Numbered from the stretch's first letter, positions 42,701 through 52,875 are shown. The stretch: DNA of 64,000 nucleotides from Polyangia bacterium (GCA_030429545.1 JAUIFF010000001.1:1484823-1548822), one strand, 5' to 3'. Notes: generated by a model from the sequence alone, not told the origin. Program-made: numbers and translations.

Positions 42701-45700
42701 AAACACCGCATCGAGCCGCACCCAGAACTGGATCGAGAGGGCCCTGCCTTGGCATCGTCCAGATCGTCCCAAGTCGATCCTGTTTTGGGACAGCCAAACC
42801 ACCCGCGGAATGTCCAATGCCGGGGGTTCTTTCGTGAACAGTTGTTGCACCGGCTCGCCAAGGGAGATTAGCTCCGCTTCTTCGGCACCAAGAGCACCAT
42901 TGAGGACACTGGTTGTTGGGTGGAGGTCGTCGAGGCGAAAGTATGCGGTGAGTCGGGGTGCCCAGTTGTGAATACGGCGGCCGTTGGTCTCCTCAATTTC
43001 AGCTTGTGATAACGCTCGACTCCAGAAGCGAACCTCTTGCATCCTGCCATAGAAATTGTGCCCGATCATTAGTTTGTAGGAAATGTTCTCATCGAGCAGG
43101 CGTGCAACCATCGCTGAGCTCTTCTCCAGATAGTAACTCAACCCTTGACCCACCGAGCCACGCCAACCCGAACCATAAGACTTTGTCATCTGACACGGGA
43201 GAGGTTCACCCCAAAGCTTACCTTGACGAAACAGGCAATACCGTCCGTCGACATCGCGCCTTACTGTGAGGTAACCGAGCGAAGGCAGTGGGGGCCACGA
43301 ACAGGTGAACTCGACTTTGTAGCATACGTTACCTATGTCGAGCGAAATTTCGCCGTCAACACGTATCACGCGCCCGCGTAACAAACTGATGGTGAGCCGA
43401 CGATTGGTCAGATACGATGGACCGGATTCCCAACCACTATCTTGTGTGTAACTTGTCAGCTCAAACAGCGTCGCTTCACCTGGGATATTATCCTCACTCA
43501 CATATGCTTGCCAGGTAAAGTCCGGGCCCGGAATATTGATATCTTCAATGACAATTTCCGAGCTGCCGCCAAACTTCGCAGCCCTGTGGCTCGTTGCAAG
43601 CGGGTACTCCGCGAAGGCATAGGCAGGCAGGGGACCTTCACTCAAATAGCTCTCGCTCATGCCGTCACGAGCGAATGGAGAGCCGTCAACAAAGCGTTTC
43701 GTTTGCCTGTCCTCAAAGATCCACCAACCCATCAGGCCGATCTCATCACCGCGCAGTTTTCGGTGCGAGCGAGCAAGGATCGCGTTGGTGTCGGTACGAT
43801 TCCACAGCCGAACTTCACCAATGCACAGACTCTCCGGCTCGCTGCTATCGCCTATCAGACCAGTCGTGCGCGGGCATTCGACCGGCATGGGATCCATTTT
43901 TTTACGCTCTTCCTGGTATTCAATTCGCTCGATTTCGCTCGCATCATCCCCGGGAACGTCGAGATAACGCACGCGCTCAGACGTGAAATAAATGCGACTT
44001 CCATCGTAAAAGAGGCTCGCGCCCTGTTTGGAAATTGCAACTGTGACCAGGTACCAGCGGTCGCGCATGAGACAATTGTCGCTATGCCATTGTTGCCAAG
44101 CATTGTCTTTTTCCGCGTGCCAGCCGAGCCCGACCTTCCCCGTGCTATCTAATGTTAGCGCGATCCGATCCGGTACACCCTCGTCTGATCCGAGCTCGAA
44201 CAGGGTCATTTCACCTGTTAATTTTAGTGGTTTGACACGCACCTGAATGACGAGACCGCGGTGAAACGAGATCGACATACCAGGTAATCGGACGTTCTTG
44301 CCCTTGCCCATTACAAGGCCTCTGCGACGAGTGTTACGTTGCTCCATTTCGGCAATGAGGTCGGCCCGCTGTGTTTCTTTGGCTGCAGCTACAATGGTTC
44401 CGTAGGAATAGCTTGGACGGGCATCAGACGTCGACAAACCGCTCTCGTCGACTGGTGTCGACTCGGCCCACACCAGGCTTTTGGAGTGAACTGTACTGAT
44501 GGCAAGTGGTTTCGTGCTCATGTCTTGCGCAAGTAACCCGACAATCCACGTTTGGCCGTTTGCCTCGACGGTTGAGATCCGCGTCCATTTTGTCTGGCGG
44601 ATGCCCGAGGCGACACGCCGCAAGCGTTGCCCGCCGTCGACAAGTTCGAGGATGTACCAGTAGTCGGCCGTATGGGAGTCGCCGTTGACGTAGGCCAAGA
44701 ATCGCGGGTTCCCGTCGACTGGCGGCAGTGCGCCGACATCTTGGACTCCGTGAAGCCCTTTGTGCGAAGCGACGAGTTTCGGAGCACTACCGGTCGCACT
44801 AAGCTCGAATGTGGACCACGAACCAACTTCCTTAACCCATGCAATTGCATATTGTTTGCCATCACTCGTGAATGGGATAAATGCTCCATAGACCTCTTTC
44901 ATATTTCCAGAGGAAATGGTCCCACCCATAGAACCCGTTCTTTTCAGTTCTCTTATCGACCAATCTCCACTTTCTTTTTGCATAAAGCAGAAGACGCGCC
45001 CACTGATGCGGTAGGTCGCTACAAGTTGGTAGTAGCCACTGGGAGCCCCGCTTAGGCTCCTTCCGTCCTGCAACGTTGCATCGACCCGCCGATATGAGTG
45101 CCAGGTTCCATCGCGCGCATGACCAATCACGTAGCAACTCGTGCTGACGGTGTAGGGAACGAGGACGTCGTAGTGCTGAAGAAGCGTACTTGCCGCATTT
45201 TGGCGAGCCAGCGAGCCAGCAAGCGGCAGACTCGTCGAAACCAACTTTGCCTTTGAGCCGTCTTGGCCGAACACACAAGGCTGACCGTTCAGGTTTAAGA
45301 CATGTGCATTCTCGGGCCAGGTTTGCATCACCCCGGAGGCCGCGACATGTCCTGGCAGCCCCTCGTCTGTGAGCGCTTGCAGCATCCACGCGTAGCCCGG
45401 GGCCCGGTCGCTAACCTGCTCCCACGTGCCCAATAGGAATTGGCCCCTACCCCCGCCGGGACGTACCACGAGTAACTTCGACGGCGCACGATCCAACGTT
45501 CCCGAACTGACACGTTCAAATTTCCATGTATTCGCAGTCTTACGAACCTCCCAAACTTGCCAGTTCCCGCCATCGTCGGCCACGATGAATCGATCACAAC
45601 AAGTTGAGTGGGGTCGTTTGAAGTACACTTGCATCGAGTGATACTTGCCGAGGTCCTGCGTTGCGACCACTGTGTCCTTGTCCCACAGGCGAAGCTGGCC

Positions 45701-48700
45701 AGACTCATTTTGGCTGACAAGCAGGAAATACGCGTCGTCATCGGTGGTGTAGTTCAACCCGATAACATGCATCCAGTCGCTGTCAATTTTGCAAAAATGC
45801 GTTGTTTTAATCTCGTCAACAGACCCTACAATGTGCTCACAAACCCCTTCCGATGTGATGGCAATAACCTGGCTCTCACCACTGTCTAGCATCAACTGAT
45901 AGGGGACCTTGGGGCGCCAGGTCGACCAAGGTTCCTTTAAGCCGATCCAGTACGCACACATACCATCCTTTGTTTGGCCGAAAAACCTGGAGCTGTCTTC
46001 CGTCACCACGAATAGCGGGTAGCAGTTGTCAAACTCTCCTCCCTCGAACCTTGGCGTAAGCTCCCCCGCCTCGTTGACCTCGTAGCGCACCCAACTCTTG
46101 TCTCTGTAGTGGCCACACAGGAGGCCTGCCCCAGCACTATTGCCTGTCACCGCGAGCGGCTGCTCCAGGAAAACACCTGTCGAAAGCGAAGCGGCATCAA
46201 TGACCGGAAGTCCGTTGTCGGCACAGGACCACGATGCCCAAGCCGTGACCTTAGGAGGTGGCCTGTCGAGCGCCTTTGCAGTGTCTTCGGCGAGACATCT
46301 GTCCGAAAATCCAATCAGGTACTCCAAGCCCTCCCAGCTGGCGCTCACAAGTTTTGTGTAGGTATTCTTCGTCTGTTTGGTCTCGCTATTGTTGAGCCCA
46401 GTTGCAAAAATTTCTCGACTGATCCAGCCTTTGTTCTCGAGACAAACTTGAAGCCAGTTTTGGTCATCACGGTGGACGACCGTGGCAGCCTGCATCGTGA
46501 TGTTCCAGCTATCCGATGACGTCTGGTTTGTCGCACCATCCGCGCACAATTCGAGAATTTGAAAGCCCTGGCCATTTTGGTGGAGGAACACGTGTGGAAC
46601 CCCGTGGTCGAGAAAGTGACAGGCGAGTGTATAACTACCACTGAGAGAGCTGCTCGCTTGATTTTCCATACGGTAACCGGCGAATTTGACAGTTTTCCAA
46701 CCACCATCCCTAGCGTGCAAGAATAGATAGTTTTGATTCTGCCGTGTATAGGGAACCACAACTTGGTAGTATTTCTCAAAACGACCGCTGGCAACCGATC
46801 TTAGCTTGCCACTTTCGACAACATAGATAACCCACTCGCCATTGTTTTTTTGGGCCAAAACTGTTGCGCTCGACCACGGTAACGCATGCATCGAGCGAAA
46901 GAAGCAACCGAGGTTGCCAATGGCCCATGGTTGTTTCATCTCCGGGCGCGCCCAAGCTCTCCAGGTTCTGTAGCCACCATCGCGTTGATGGGTGATGAGG
47001 TAGGAATCATCTTGTCCGGTGCAAACGCAGGCAGTGTCTGGAACCTGGGCGATGGGGCTATGCATGCGTTGGCCCGCGAGTGCACCATCATAACGGATCA
47101 TGAGCTGATTGATACCCGGCGATACCAACTCAACCTGCGCCTCAATCGCTTCCTGCGACGTACGAAAGTAGTCGGAGACTCCGGCGACAAGTGAGGCTGT
47201 TTCAGCACCGAGCTCGACAAAGAATTTGGTAACATCCTTGGCCTCAGTGGAGACACGCTGCGAAACCCACTCGATGGCCGCAAGGTCGACCGCGAGCAGA
47301 GTGTCGAGCCAAGAACTGTCGAACTCGTCGCTAAACGCTTTACAAAACTCCCTGGCCAAATCCTCGTTACAAGTGAGCGGGGCTGTCACCTTCACCGGAT
47401 TAAGCGAAATCTCCTGAGTCCCGATGGCCGTTTGAAAGGTGAGCAGTTGATGAGCGCTGATCGTGACCAGTTCACACTCAACCGACAGCTCGACGGATGC
47501 ACTGCGCAGTGAAACTGTGGCGGAGAAGCTCGGATTGGCTTGAAGGCGGATCGTGTTGTCTTGGTAGAGGATGCGACCACCAGAGTAGATGCCAACGTCG
47601 CTTGGGATAGATAGCTCGATCCTGTCGGCCGAATAGTGTGAATAGGCTTGCGCTGTGTATAAGCCATCGAAAAAAGCCATCGCTGCTAGTGCATGCAACC
47701 CCCGCTTACTTTTCGGGTTTTGCAGAATGGCAGCAAACATCCAATTATCTGCGTTGTTTTGCAACTCTACAATCGTCGTACTACCAAGGCTTAATACCTG
47801 TGGTGTGTAGGCCGCCGTGAGGGCGGCCCCCCGATAGCCAATTGGGCCCGAGAGCGTCACTTGCTGCCCCCAAAGGTTGACGGAGGCACTGGCTTGGAGA
47901 GTCTCCCCTGGTGTCAACTCTAACGTGAGATCGCTGAGGGGAAGTTTTGGTAGTCCGGAGCGAATATCCTGCTCAACGAGCGGGTTCAGGATGTGAATGT
48001 CGGTGTTGTGCTTGTGCTTGATATCGAGGCGACATTTACCGGAATTGGGCTCAAACACAAGCTCGAGGTCTGCGTCGAAGGGTTGCTCGCCTAGCAGCAC
48101 TCCTCCTTGCAGATGGATCGCTACATACGGGTGCTCGGGGATCGCCGATAGCTGTGCACGCAGCCCGGAGATGTTGAGCCCCTGGGTATTGAATGGTTGT
48201 TGCCAATCACCATCGTTGTCGCGGTACGTCCCCAAAACGACGGTGCCTAGGTCCGAATCTTGCTCGACACGGCCGATAAACCGTAGTACATCCTCACCAC
48301 ATACGAGCTCAAACTCAATCTCGAGGGCATCGAACACATCCACAGTTGCGTTGTCGATCGAGAACCTGAGTTGGCGAAACACGAGCGAACAATTCGGGGT
48401 CCCGACCGTGCCACCTGCGGAGCAAAAGGCAACTTCCTCGTTGAGGCTCTGTTCAAATGTAAGATCAAACGCACCTTCGACGTTGTGATGGGTGAGTTCC
48501 ATGATGGTGTACAAACCATCGAGCCCGAGGAAGGGAAACAGTTGATGGAGGCTCTTGAGGGGCTCCGCCCTATGCATCGGTACTTCGGCGCGCATTGTTG
48601 TACGTGTACCGGTATCATCGGTGATGGAATTGACATCGAAATGTGTAAAGCACTCAAGGAACGGCATCGCCACCGACTCGACCGTTTTCCACACCGAAGC

Positions 48701-50338
48701 GGGCGCCTTCGATCGTACGTGATCAACAAGGAACTTTCGGAGTGGGGTCTTTAGGGTAAAGGAACTCTCAACCCCGGGAGACTTTTGCTTGTAAACGAAA
48801 TTCGTCGTAACAGAAAGCGGCGGGGCTAGTTGCATATTTCCTTCGATATGGAGTAATCCATTCTCCAAGTGAGCATCAACCCTCCCGTCCCACTTGTATG
48901 TAGAAGCAAAAACCACACCAAACATCGTGAAGTTCCAAGTCCTCTTAGACCAGTTTGCGCGTCCCTCCGCGCTGAGCGAGTACGCTCTTTCAACCTCGGG
49001 AGCTTCCGGAGCGACGAGATGCTCTTCCTGCTGCTTCGCATCCTCCCCGAGCGACTGCATGGCACTGCTGACCACCTCTAGAGGCGATACGATGAAGCTT
49101 ATTATCGGTTCATGCTCGAGCGATATGTACTCATTATTTGAACACATCAAAGTGCTCCCGGATAAGAGAGCGGCGACAACGTCAAAACCCGCCATATTAT
49201 TCACCACAAACGTGGCTCCAGCCGCCAGATAGAATTCGTTGGCCCCAACGTCCAACTGTTTCGTGTTTTCGCTTTGTCCGTAGGTTACTATCGGCAGATT
49301 CTCTGGCTCCAAGTCAAATACCTTAATACTCGATACCCGGCCACTCAGTGCACCTACATTATCCGAACTCTCCATATATAGACAGTCCTCCCCTTCGAGA
49401 TTTCGATCCACGTAGAGATTCACACCAAACCCAGAGGGAATCTTGAGCGAGGCGATGGCGTTATCCAGAAAACCGATGTCCTCAACGTTATAGTTCCCGA
49501 CTGGAAGTGATTGGCACATGCCGCGATAGAGAGTATCGGTATATACACGGACTTTTGAGAGCGCACCAACCTCTTGCTTCTTCTCGATTATAAGACTACT
49601 CATGCGGTCATTAAACGCACCAAGGTCACGTACACTTTTTTCTAGGACCAGCTTTTCACCAAGAAAATTGGGTCGGTCGAATAGCGTCACGGTTAGCCCT
49701 GGGGGGATAAAGATCGAGCTCGCAGCATTGTTCCCGATGAGAAGACTCTCGCTATCATAATCGCCCGCGCCGAGTGCTTGTGTACGCCCACAGTAATTCT
49801 TGTTTTCGTAGAGCAAGACACACTCACCCTCGACGCGCTTGACTTCGATGCTCGAAGTCCTGTCCGCGAAATCCCCAAGAGCTCTCGCCTGTGACATGTA
49901 CGAAACAGCTCTCCCTGAAAAACTCGGAGAGTCGTAGAGGATGACCTGATGCGATCTAGAGACTACGTTGAGTGAGCGAATACGGTTATCGCCGATCGTA
50001 AGGTCCGCTAGTTTGTACTTTCCTTCGTGGAGCACCTGTGCCGCGCCACCAAAGTTTTCCTCTGAAAAAACAATCGCAATGGTTTTTTCAGGTTGCGAGA
50101 TCACGCTGACGGAACGAAACGTCCCTGAGAACTTGCCGAGGTTGGAGCTGCTTTCGTGTAGGGGCATCCCGACCCCTTCACAACCCTCGGTTCTAAAAAA
50201 GTAACATGTGAGGTCCTTTGGCACCTTGACCGAACGAAATGTTTGCTGCCCGTCGGTGAGGTTTTGCTTTCCCTCCGAGAGTTCAAACGCGCTGCCCTGA
50301 TAGTTGACTTCGCTGTAAAGCGTGACTTTCTCGCCCAT
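39767..50338 (-). CDS. Giant beta/gamma-crystallin, LamG multidomain protein
   Basis: 3523 residues (about 385 kDa), uninterrupted. No signal peptide. Order: (1) residues 1-341, eight beta/gamma-crystallin Greek-key motifs (four domains) with calcium-site D/N-D/N-x-x-S/T-S sequences NNAASS (203-208) and NDRMSS (243-248) and near matches DNRIRS and DNAIAS; (2) about 345-1085, long beta-rich region of unknown fold; (3) about 1085-1975, repeated YLFLHARDGGWKTVKF-like units of about 45-55 residues suggesting lectin-like propellers; (4) about 2000-2710, three LamG/concanavalin-like domains; (5) about 2960-3523, amphipathic and hydrophobic helices (TEAIEWVTEGVTKVGTVVRE, IVDIFVDILKAGVDVGKEVV) with an acidic stretch near 3330. 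Base composition is visibly lower in GC than the flanks. Function unknown; a calcium-stabilised, glycan-binding, membrane-acting protein is one reading. Confidence 0.85.
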   Translation of the reverse strand: MGEKVTLYSEVNYQGSAFELSEGKQNLTDGQQTFRSVKVPKDLTCYFFRTEGCEGVGMPLHESSSNLGKFSGTFRSVSVISQPEKTIAIVFSEENFGGAAQVLHEGKYKLADLTIGDNRIRSLNVVSRSHQVILYDSPSFSGRAVSYMSQARALGDFADRTSSIEVKRVEGECVLLYENKNYCGRTQALGAGDYDSESLLIGNNAASSIFIPPGLTVTLFDRPNFLGEKLVLEKSVRDLGAFNDRMSSLIIEKKQEVGALSKVRVYTDTLYRGMCQSLPVGNYNVEDIGFLDNAIASLKIPSGFGVNLYVDRNLEGEDCLYMESSDNVGALSGRVSSIKVFDLEPENLPIVTYGQSENTKQLDVGANEFYLAAGATFVVNNMAGFDVVAALLSGSTLMCSNNEYISLEHEPIISFIVSPLEVVSSAMQSLGEDAKQQEEHLVAPEAPEVERAYSLSAEGRANWSKRTWNFTMFGVVFASTYKWDGRVDAHLENGLLHIEGNMQLAPPLSVTTNFVYKQKSPGVESSFTLKTPLRKFLVDHVRSKAPASVWKTVESVAMPFLECFTHFDVNSITDDTGTRTTMRAEVPMHRAEPLKSLHQLFPFLGLDGLYTIMELTHHNVEGAFDLTFEQSLNEEVAFCSAGGTVGTPNCSLVFRQLRFSIDNATVDVFDALEIEFELVCGEDVLRFIGRVEQDSDLGTVVLGTYRDNDGDWQQPFNTQGLNISGLRAQLSAIPEHPYVAIHLQGGVLLGEQPFDADLELVFEPNSGKCRLDIKHKHNTDIHILNPLVEQDIRSGLPKLPLSDLTLELTPGETLQASASVNLWGQQVTLSGPIGYRGAALTAAYTPQVLSLGSTTIVELQNNADNWMFAAILQNPKSKRGLHALAAMAFFDGLYTAQAYSHYSADRIELSIPSDVGIYSGGRILYQDNTIRLQANPSFSATVSLRSASVELSVECELVTISAHQLLTFQTAIGTQEISLNPVKVTAPLTCNEDLAREFCKAFSDEFDSSWLDTLLAVDLAAIEWVSQRVSTEAKDVTKFFVELGAETASLVAGVSDYFRTSQEAIEAQVELVSPGINQLMIRYDGALAGQRMHSPIAQVPDTACVCTGQDDSYLITHQRDGGYRTWRAWARPEMKQPWAIGNLGCFFRSMHALPWSSATVLAQKNNGEWVIYVVESGKLRSVASGRFEKYYQVVVPYTRQNQNYLFLHARDGGWKTVKFAGYRMENQASSSLSGSYTLACHFLDHGVPHVFLHQNGQGFQILELCADGATNQTSSDSWNITMQAATVVHRDDQNWLQVCLENKGWISREIFATGLNNSETKQTKNTYTKLVSASWEGLEYLIGFSDRCLAEDTAKALDRPPPKVTAWASWSCADNGLPVIDAASLSTGVFLEQPLAVTGNSAGAGLLCGHYRDKSWVRYEVNEAGELTPRFEGGEFDNCYPLFVVTEDSSRFFGQTKDGMCAYWIGLKEPWSTWRPKVPYQLMLDSGESQVIAITSEGVCEHIVGSVDEIKTTHFCKIDSDWMHVIGLNYTTDDDAYFLLVSQNESGQLRLWDKDTVVATQDLGKYHSMQVYFKRPHSTCCDRFIVADDGGNWQVWEVRKTANTWKFERVSSGTLDRAPSKLLVVRPGGGRGQFLLGTWEQVSDRAPGYAWMLQALTDEGLPGHVAASGVMQTWPENAHVLNLNGQPCVFGQDGSKAKLVSTSLPLAGSLARQNAASTLLQHYDVLVPYTVSTSCYVIGHARDGTWHSYRRVDATLQDGRSLSGAPSGYYQLVATYRISGRVFCFMQKESGDWSIRELKRTGSMGGTISSGNMKEVYGAFIPFTSDGKQYAIAWVKEVGSWSTFELSATGSAPKLVASHKGLHGVQDVGALPPVDGNPRFLAYVNGDSHTADYWYILELVDGGQRLRRVASGIRQTKWTRISTVEANGQTWIVGLLAQDMSTKPLAISTVHSKSLVWAESTPVDESGLSTSDARPSYSYGTIVAAAKETQRADLIAEMEQRNTRRRGLVMGKGKNVRLPGMSISFHRGLVIQVRVKPLKLTGEMTLFELGSDEGVPDRIALTLDSTGKVGLGWHAEKDNAWQQWHSDNCLMRDRWYLVTVAISKQGASLFYDGSRIYFTSERVRYLDVPGDDASEIERIEYQEERKKMDPMPVECPRTTGLIGDSSEPESLCIGEVRLWNRTDTNAILARSHRKLRGDEIGLMGWWIFEDRQTKRFVDGSPFARDGMSESYLSEGPLPAYAFAEYPLATSHRAAKFGGSSEIVIEDINIPGPDFTWQAYVSEDNIPGEATLFELTSYTQDSGWESGPSYLTNRRLTISLLRGRVIRVDGEISLDIGNVCYKVEFTCSWPPLPSLGYLTVRRDVDGRYCLFRQGKLWGEPLPCQMTKSYGSGWRGSVGQGLSYYLEKSSAMVARLLDENISYKLMIGHNFYGRMQEVRFWSRALSQAEIEETNGRRIHNWAPRLTAYFRLDDLHPTTSVLNGALGAEEAELISLGEPVQQLFTKEPPALDIPRVVWLSQNRIDLGRSGRCQGRALSIQFWVRLDAVFVRSTDAEIVQEVFCGEEIAEQLEHELDRRWGTTAKKLVQLQDDDTTWFDIETDKNGRVSLTYIDDENVSQDMVIPSLLTPGVWTHVTVVLERGGATAVYRNGELIGREMNGIPPVRKDSSRILLGEVPAAMAELRLWRSELRVADIRRDMHRRLQDTGLLSCFGLDEVKSHFSSTHDICFVEAPGLKLSLNPRPARAMVRTTCDVIPDHSEAGENPPALIVDAQALDRDGQPIPNAELKVLFESEAVAYRDYIAEANQLFVTTGKAFTLQTDATGNFRLALALEDLTAPIIRLRHAQMGESEWNIVSPSDVLIQEIYSLTADELTNGHSDSATTKKRAGIAETNEDGKRLEDMLRLLAAPAMAARFEAETTAVLAFSDESDDEVPAPPVFEQVAPGVYAVKCAESDAIVQRLSVPQTGIVKQQPQSEDMAVSFGVFEFAESIFGAFTEAIEWVTEGVTKVGTVVREGISATFRVVNGVLQSVKYMIDTVVNGIKVVVEYVVEKAIEAVRAIWNFVKAIGLKIFEFVKFLFGLFDFGDFLEASTYMMSLIDQGINIAKYRGVKTLEWLGNNVDEMGSVVRKAIGASNNSSVGSAVAGGMQRFSDGASTALKPLMWLLSLVQKPLSKLFDGLLVHFEPLFRALDNVLSTLGDALLDSTKKALSIILETVASIDSLQAVSLDILRNLVGGVVDIFVDILKAGVDVGKEVVGVLFDSLRSVLDVRIEIPIVTKLLEWILGVRLTFSRVFTLIGAIPTVLTYKIARGTTSSPFSGTPELGAALSYSDDDSDESDDSNPAGDLALRGIGLAWALVTNPLDLLGTLKDAETPKGIDVACFVFDILHDGVLGCPHLNAVITNTDLSEVSERSWFLAYCSWGCTLLGLVTGGIALCKDDDEFDFGSQVCGLFAGGLGIINTIWDTAIAEDKEVGVADCVKDIASWGSALFQLSLKPGKLKFTLVGVANTTVIVSSAVGLGIAAKDA

Positions 50339-50613
50339 GACTCACCCCGTTCCTTTGCGCAGAGCTCGTTGGCCTGCGAATTATTTCCCACAACCAATGC
50401 GTACTAACTCGTACCTATTCGTCAGACTAAACGATCTATAGGCAATGGGTCAATGAATATCGACATACCAGCCAACCGGTATGTGCGTCGACAAAGTGCG
50501 ATGATGAACACTCCGGTAAAGAGGTTCAACCAGATAGCAGCAAAAAAGCTCTCACTCGGTGAGACATAATTGCTCACTAGAGTGGTCGAGACGCTGAACG
50601 AGACATCTACCGT
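50339..50613. other. Promoter region of the giant gene
   Basis: 275 bp between the FG-GAP lipoprotein stop and the giant gene start, AT-rich (AACGATCTATAGGCAATGGG region). A GGGG or AGGA precedes the giant gene's ATG. No other gene seen. Confidence 0.5.
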
Positions 50614-52875
50614 TCAGTAGAGGAAAACAGCCCCCGAGTCGAAGGCCCCACCCGCGGGTTTATTTCCGATGCCCGAAGTCCCATAATTTTCGCCATATGC
50701 CCCGACGGCAAGTGTACTTGCGTCAGCAGACAGCGCGACGTTGCCAAAGAAGTCGCCGCCTTGGGCATGCGGGGATTTGAGATAACTTTGCTGCTCCCAG
50801 GCCCCATCCTTCAACGAGAACACATAAGCTGCTCCTGCCCCAGCGGCCGACGTATCGGTCTCGTCGGCCATCGTGCTACTCGCTTGCCCGGGCGCTCCAA
50901 CCGCAATTACGTGCCCGTTTTCAGACAGTGCAACCGCTGCCCCAAAACGGTCATCCGCACTTGGATTCGATGCCTTTAACAACGCCTGTTCGGTCCACAT
51001 CTCGCCTGTTCGCGTAAACACATAAGCCGCACCTTCAGCAAGGCCCTGTTGCCCTGCCCCAACTGCAAGAGTCTCACCGTCCTCAGACAGTGCTACGGAG
51101 AATCCAAATAGGTCCTCTGCAACTGGCTGTGATGCCTTTATGCAGACATCTTCTTTCCACTCACTACCTGTCAATGAGAAGGTGTACACGGCACCAGAGT
51201 TTGGCACGGAGTTCCCTTCACCATCCTCGCCAAAGGCCCCGGCAACGAGAGTTTCACCATCTCCTGACAAGGCAATGCTACTCCCAAAAAAATCATCCTC
51301 CTCCGGGTTTGAAGCTTTGATATGGTCCTGTTGCTCCCACTGGTTATCACTTCGCTCAAATACGTAGATAGCACCGCCCAGCTCATAGGGAGCCCCTACT
51401 CCAAGCCTCTCGCCGCCGTGGGAGAGGGCCACACTCCATCCGAAACGGTCTCCTTTGAATGGCCAATCTGCTTTCAAATAAGCCTGCTGAACCCACTCCT
51501 CGCCCGACCATTCGAACATATAGACCGCCCCCGCTCCATCAAATAAGTCGTTTTCTTGGTCGTCAATGAAAGCACTGCCTTCGTTGTGAGCACCAACCGC
51601 GAGAGTATTCCCGTCTCCCGACAGCGCGACACTGGCACCAAACATATCTTTGTACCCCGTATTCGAAGCTTTGATGTAGGCCTCCAACTCCCAATCATCA
51701 TCGTCACTGTTGCGAGAAAACATGTACACCGTACCAGAATCAAAGTGCCCGCTGGGATCTGATTCGGTGTTGTTAACTCCCGTACCGCTACTATCTTCGT
51801 TCGGGGCACCAACCACAAGCCTACGAGCGTCACTCGACAGCGCGATATTTGCGAGATACGTGGGAAAGGAAAGGTAATTCACTTCTCCACCGCCGAAGAA
51901 ATCCCCCGTCCCTGTATTGGACGCTTTGAAGTAGCCGACGGCATCGCCAATCGCCCCAGCAACCGCAACCTCCGGCGACTCTACACAACGAGTCGTGTTG
52001 CAGGCTCTGAGTTTGTAGCGCGCATGTAGTCGAAAGTGTAAAGGCACCGTCATTGAAAACGACTCCCCCTCGATCTCTTCACCTACTTGCACGAACGCTT
52101 CACCCGCATCTACTTGCTCGAACAACTCGTACCACTCAGCCCCACGTGTCGGCGCCCAGTGAAATTCAAAATTCTTGATCGCTGTTGGGGTCAACTCTAG
52201 CACCGGCGCCTCAGGAGAATGGGTACAAAGTGTTGTGCATGCATCTACCTCGACTTCATTGCCATCGTCGCAAGACTCCTCTTGTGCATACACAAATCCA
52301 TCACCGCAAACAGGATTTTTACACGTTGGCAGGCAGGCATCCGTGGCGATATCATTACCGTCATCGCACTCTTCTCCCAATGCGAGAAAACCATCGCCAC
52401 ACACCGGTAAGAGACAGGCCGGTGTACAGGCGTCTCCATCCTCAAGGTTACCGTCGTCACACTCTTCGCCACGTCCAACTTCCCCATCACCACATGCACC
52501 CGGGAAACGACAGTTGAACGCGCAGGTGTCTCCATCAACGAGGTTGCCGTCGTCGCATTCCTCACCAGGGCCGAGGAAACCATCGCCACATACAGGCAGG
52601 CGACACGATGGCGTACATGCGTCTTCTTCGCTCAGGTTACCGTCGTCGCAATCCTCTCCCTCATCGAGTAACCCATTCCCGCACAAAGATCGCGCGCCGG
52701 GTCCGCCACACAGGCCCTCAACACAACGCAACTGAGCCCCGCAGTCGGCATCGTTGGTACACGGTAGCCCCTGAACAAACTCGCCCGAAAAACAGGCGCC
52801 AGTCGTCACGGCGAGCAAGGTGCCAAGAGGTAGCCCCCACCAGCGCCATCTATCACTGTTATTTTTAGTATACAT
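50614..52875 (-). CDS. DUF4215 Cys-rich and FG-GAP repeat lipoprotein, paralog 1
   Basis: 753 residues from MYTKNNSDRW, whose ATG lies inside the end of the upstream paralog (11-nt overlap). Lipobox TTGAC (Cys about 28), then CFSGEFVQGLPC and five to six cysteine-rich DUF4215 repeats (CGDGFLGPGEECDDGNLVDG type, residues about 60-225). A fibronectin-like module (about 230-315) is followed by seven FG-GAP-type propeller repeats (FGASVALSGDGNTLAVGAHN, about 325-745) with calcium-loop-like sequences. A surface-exposed adhesive or scaffold protein. Tandem paralog of the next gene. Confidence 0.9.
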   Translation of the reverse strand: MYTKNNSDRWRWWGLPLGTLLAVTTGACFSGEFVQGLPCTNDADCGAQLRCVEGLCGGPGARSLCGNGLLDEGEDCDDGNLSEEDACTPSCRLPVCGDGFLGPGEECDDGNLVDGDTCAFNCRFPGACGDGEVGRGEECDDGNLEDGDACTPACLLPVCGDGFLALGEECDDGNDIATDACLPTCKNPVCGDGFVYAQEESCDDGNEVEVDACTTLCTHSPEAPVLELTPTAIKNFEFHWAPTRGAEWYELFEQVDAGEAFVQVGEEIEGESFSMTVPLHFRLHARYKLRACNTTRCVESPEVAVAGAIGDAVGYFKASNTGTGDFFGGGEVNYLSFPTYLANIALSSDARRLVVGAPNEDSSGTGVNNTESDPSGHFDSGTVYMFSRNSDDDDWELEAYIKASNTGYKDMFGASVALSGDGNTLAVGAHNEGSAFIDDQENDLFDGAGAVYMFEWSGEEWVQQAYLKADWPFKGDRFGWSVALSHGGERLGVGAPYELGGAIYVFERSDNQWEQQDHIKASNPEEDDFFGSSIALSGDGETLVAGAFGEDGEGNSVPNSGAVYTFSLTGSEWKEDVCIKASQPVAEDLFGFSVALSEDGETLAVGAGQQGLAEGAAYVFTRTGEMWTEQALLKASNPSADDRFGAAVALSENGHVIAVGAPGQASSTMADETDTSAAGAGAAYVFSLKDGAWEQQSYLKSPHAQGGDFFGNVALSADASTLAVGAYGENYGTSGIGNKPAGGAFDSGAVFLY

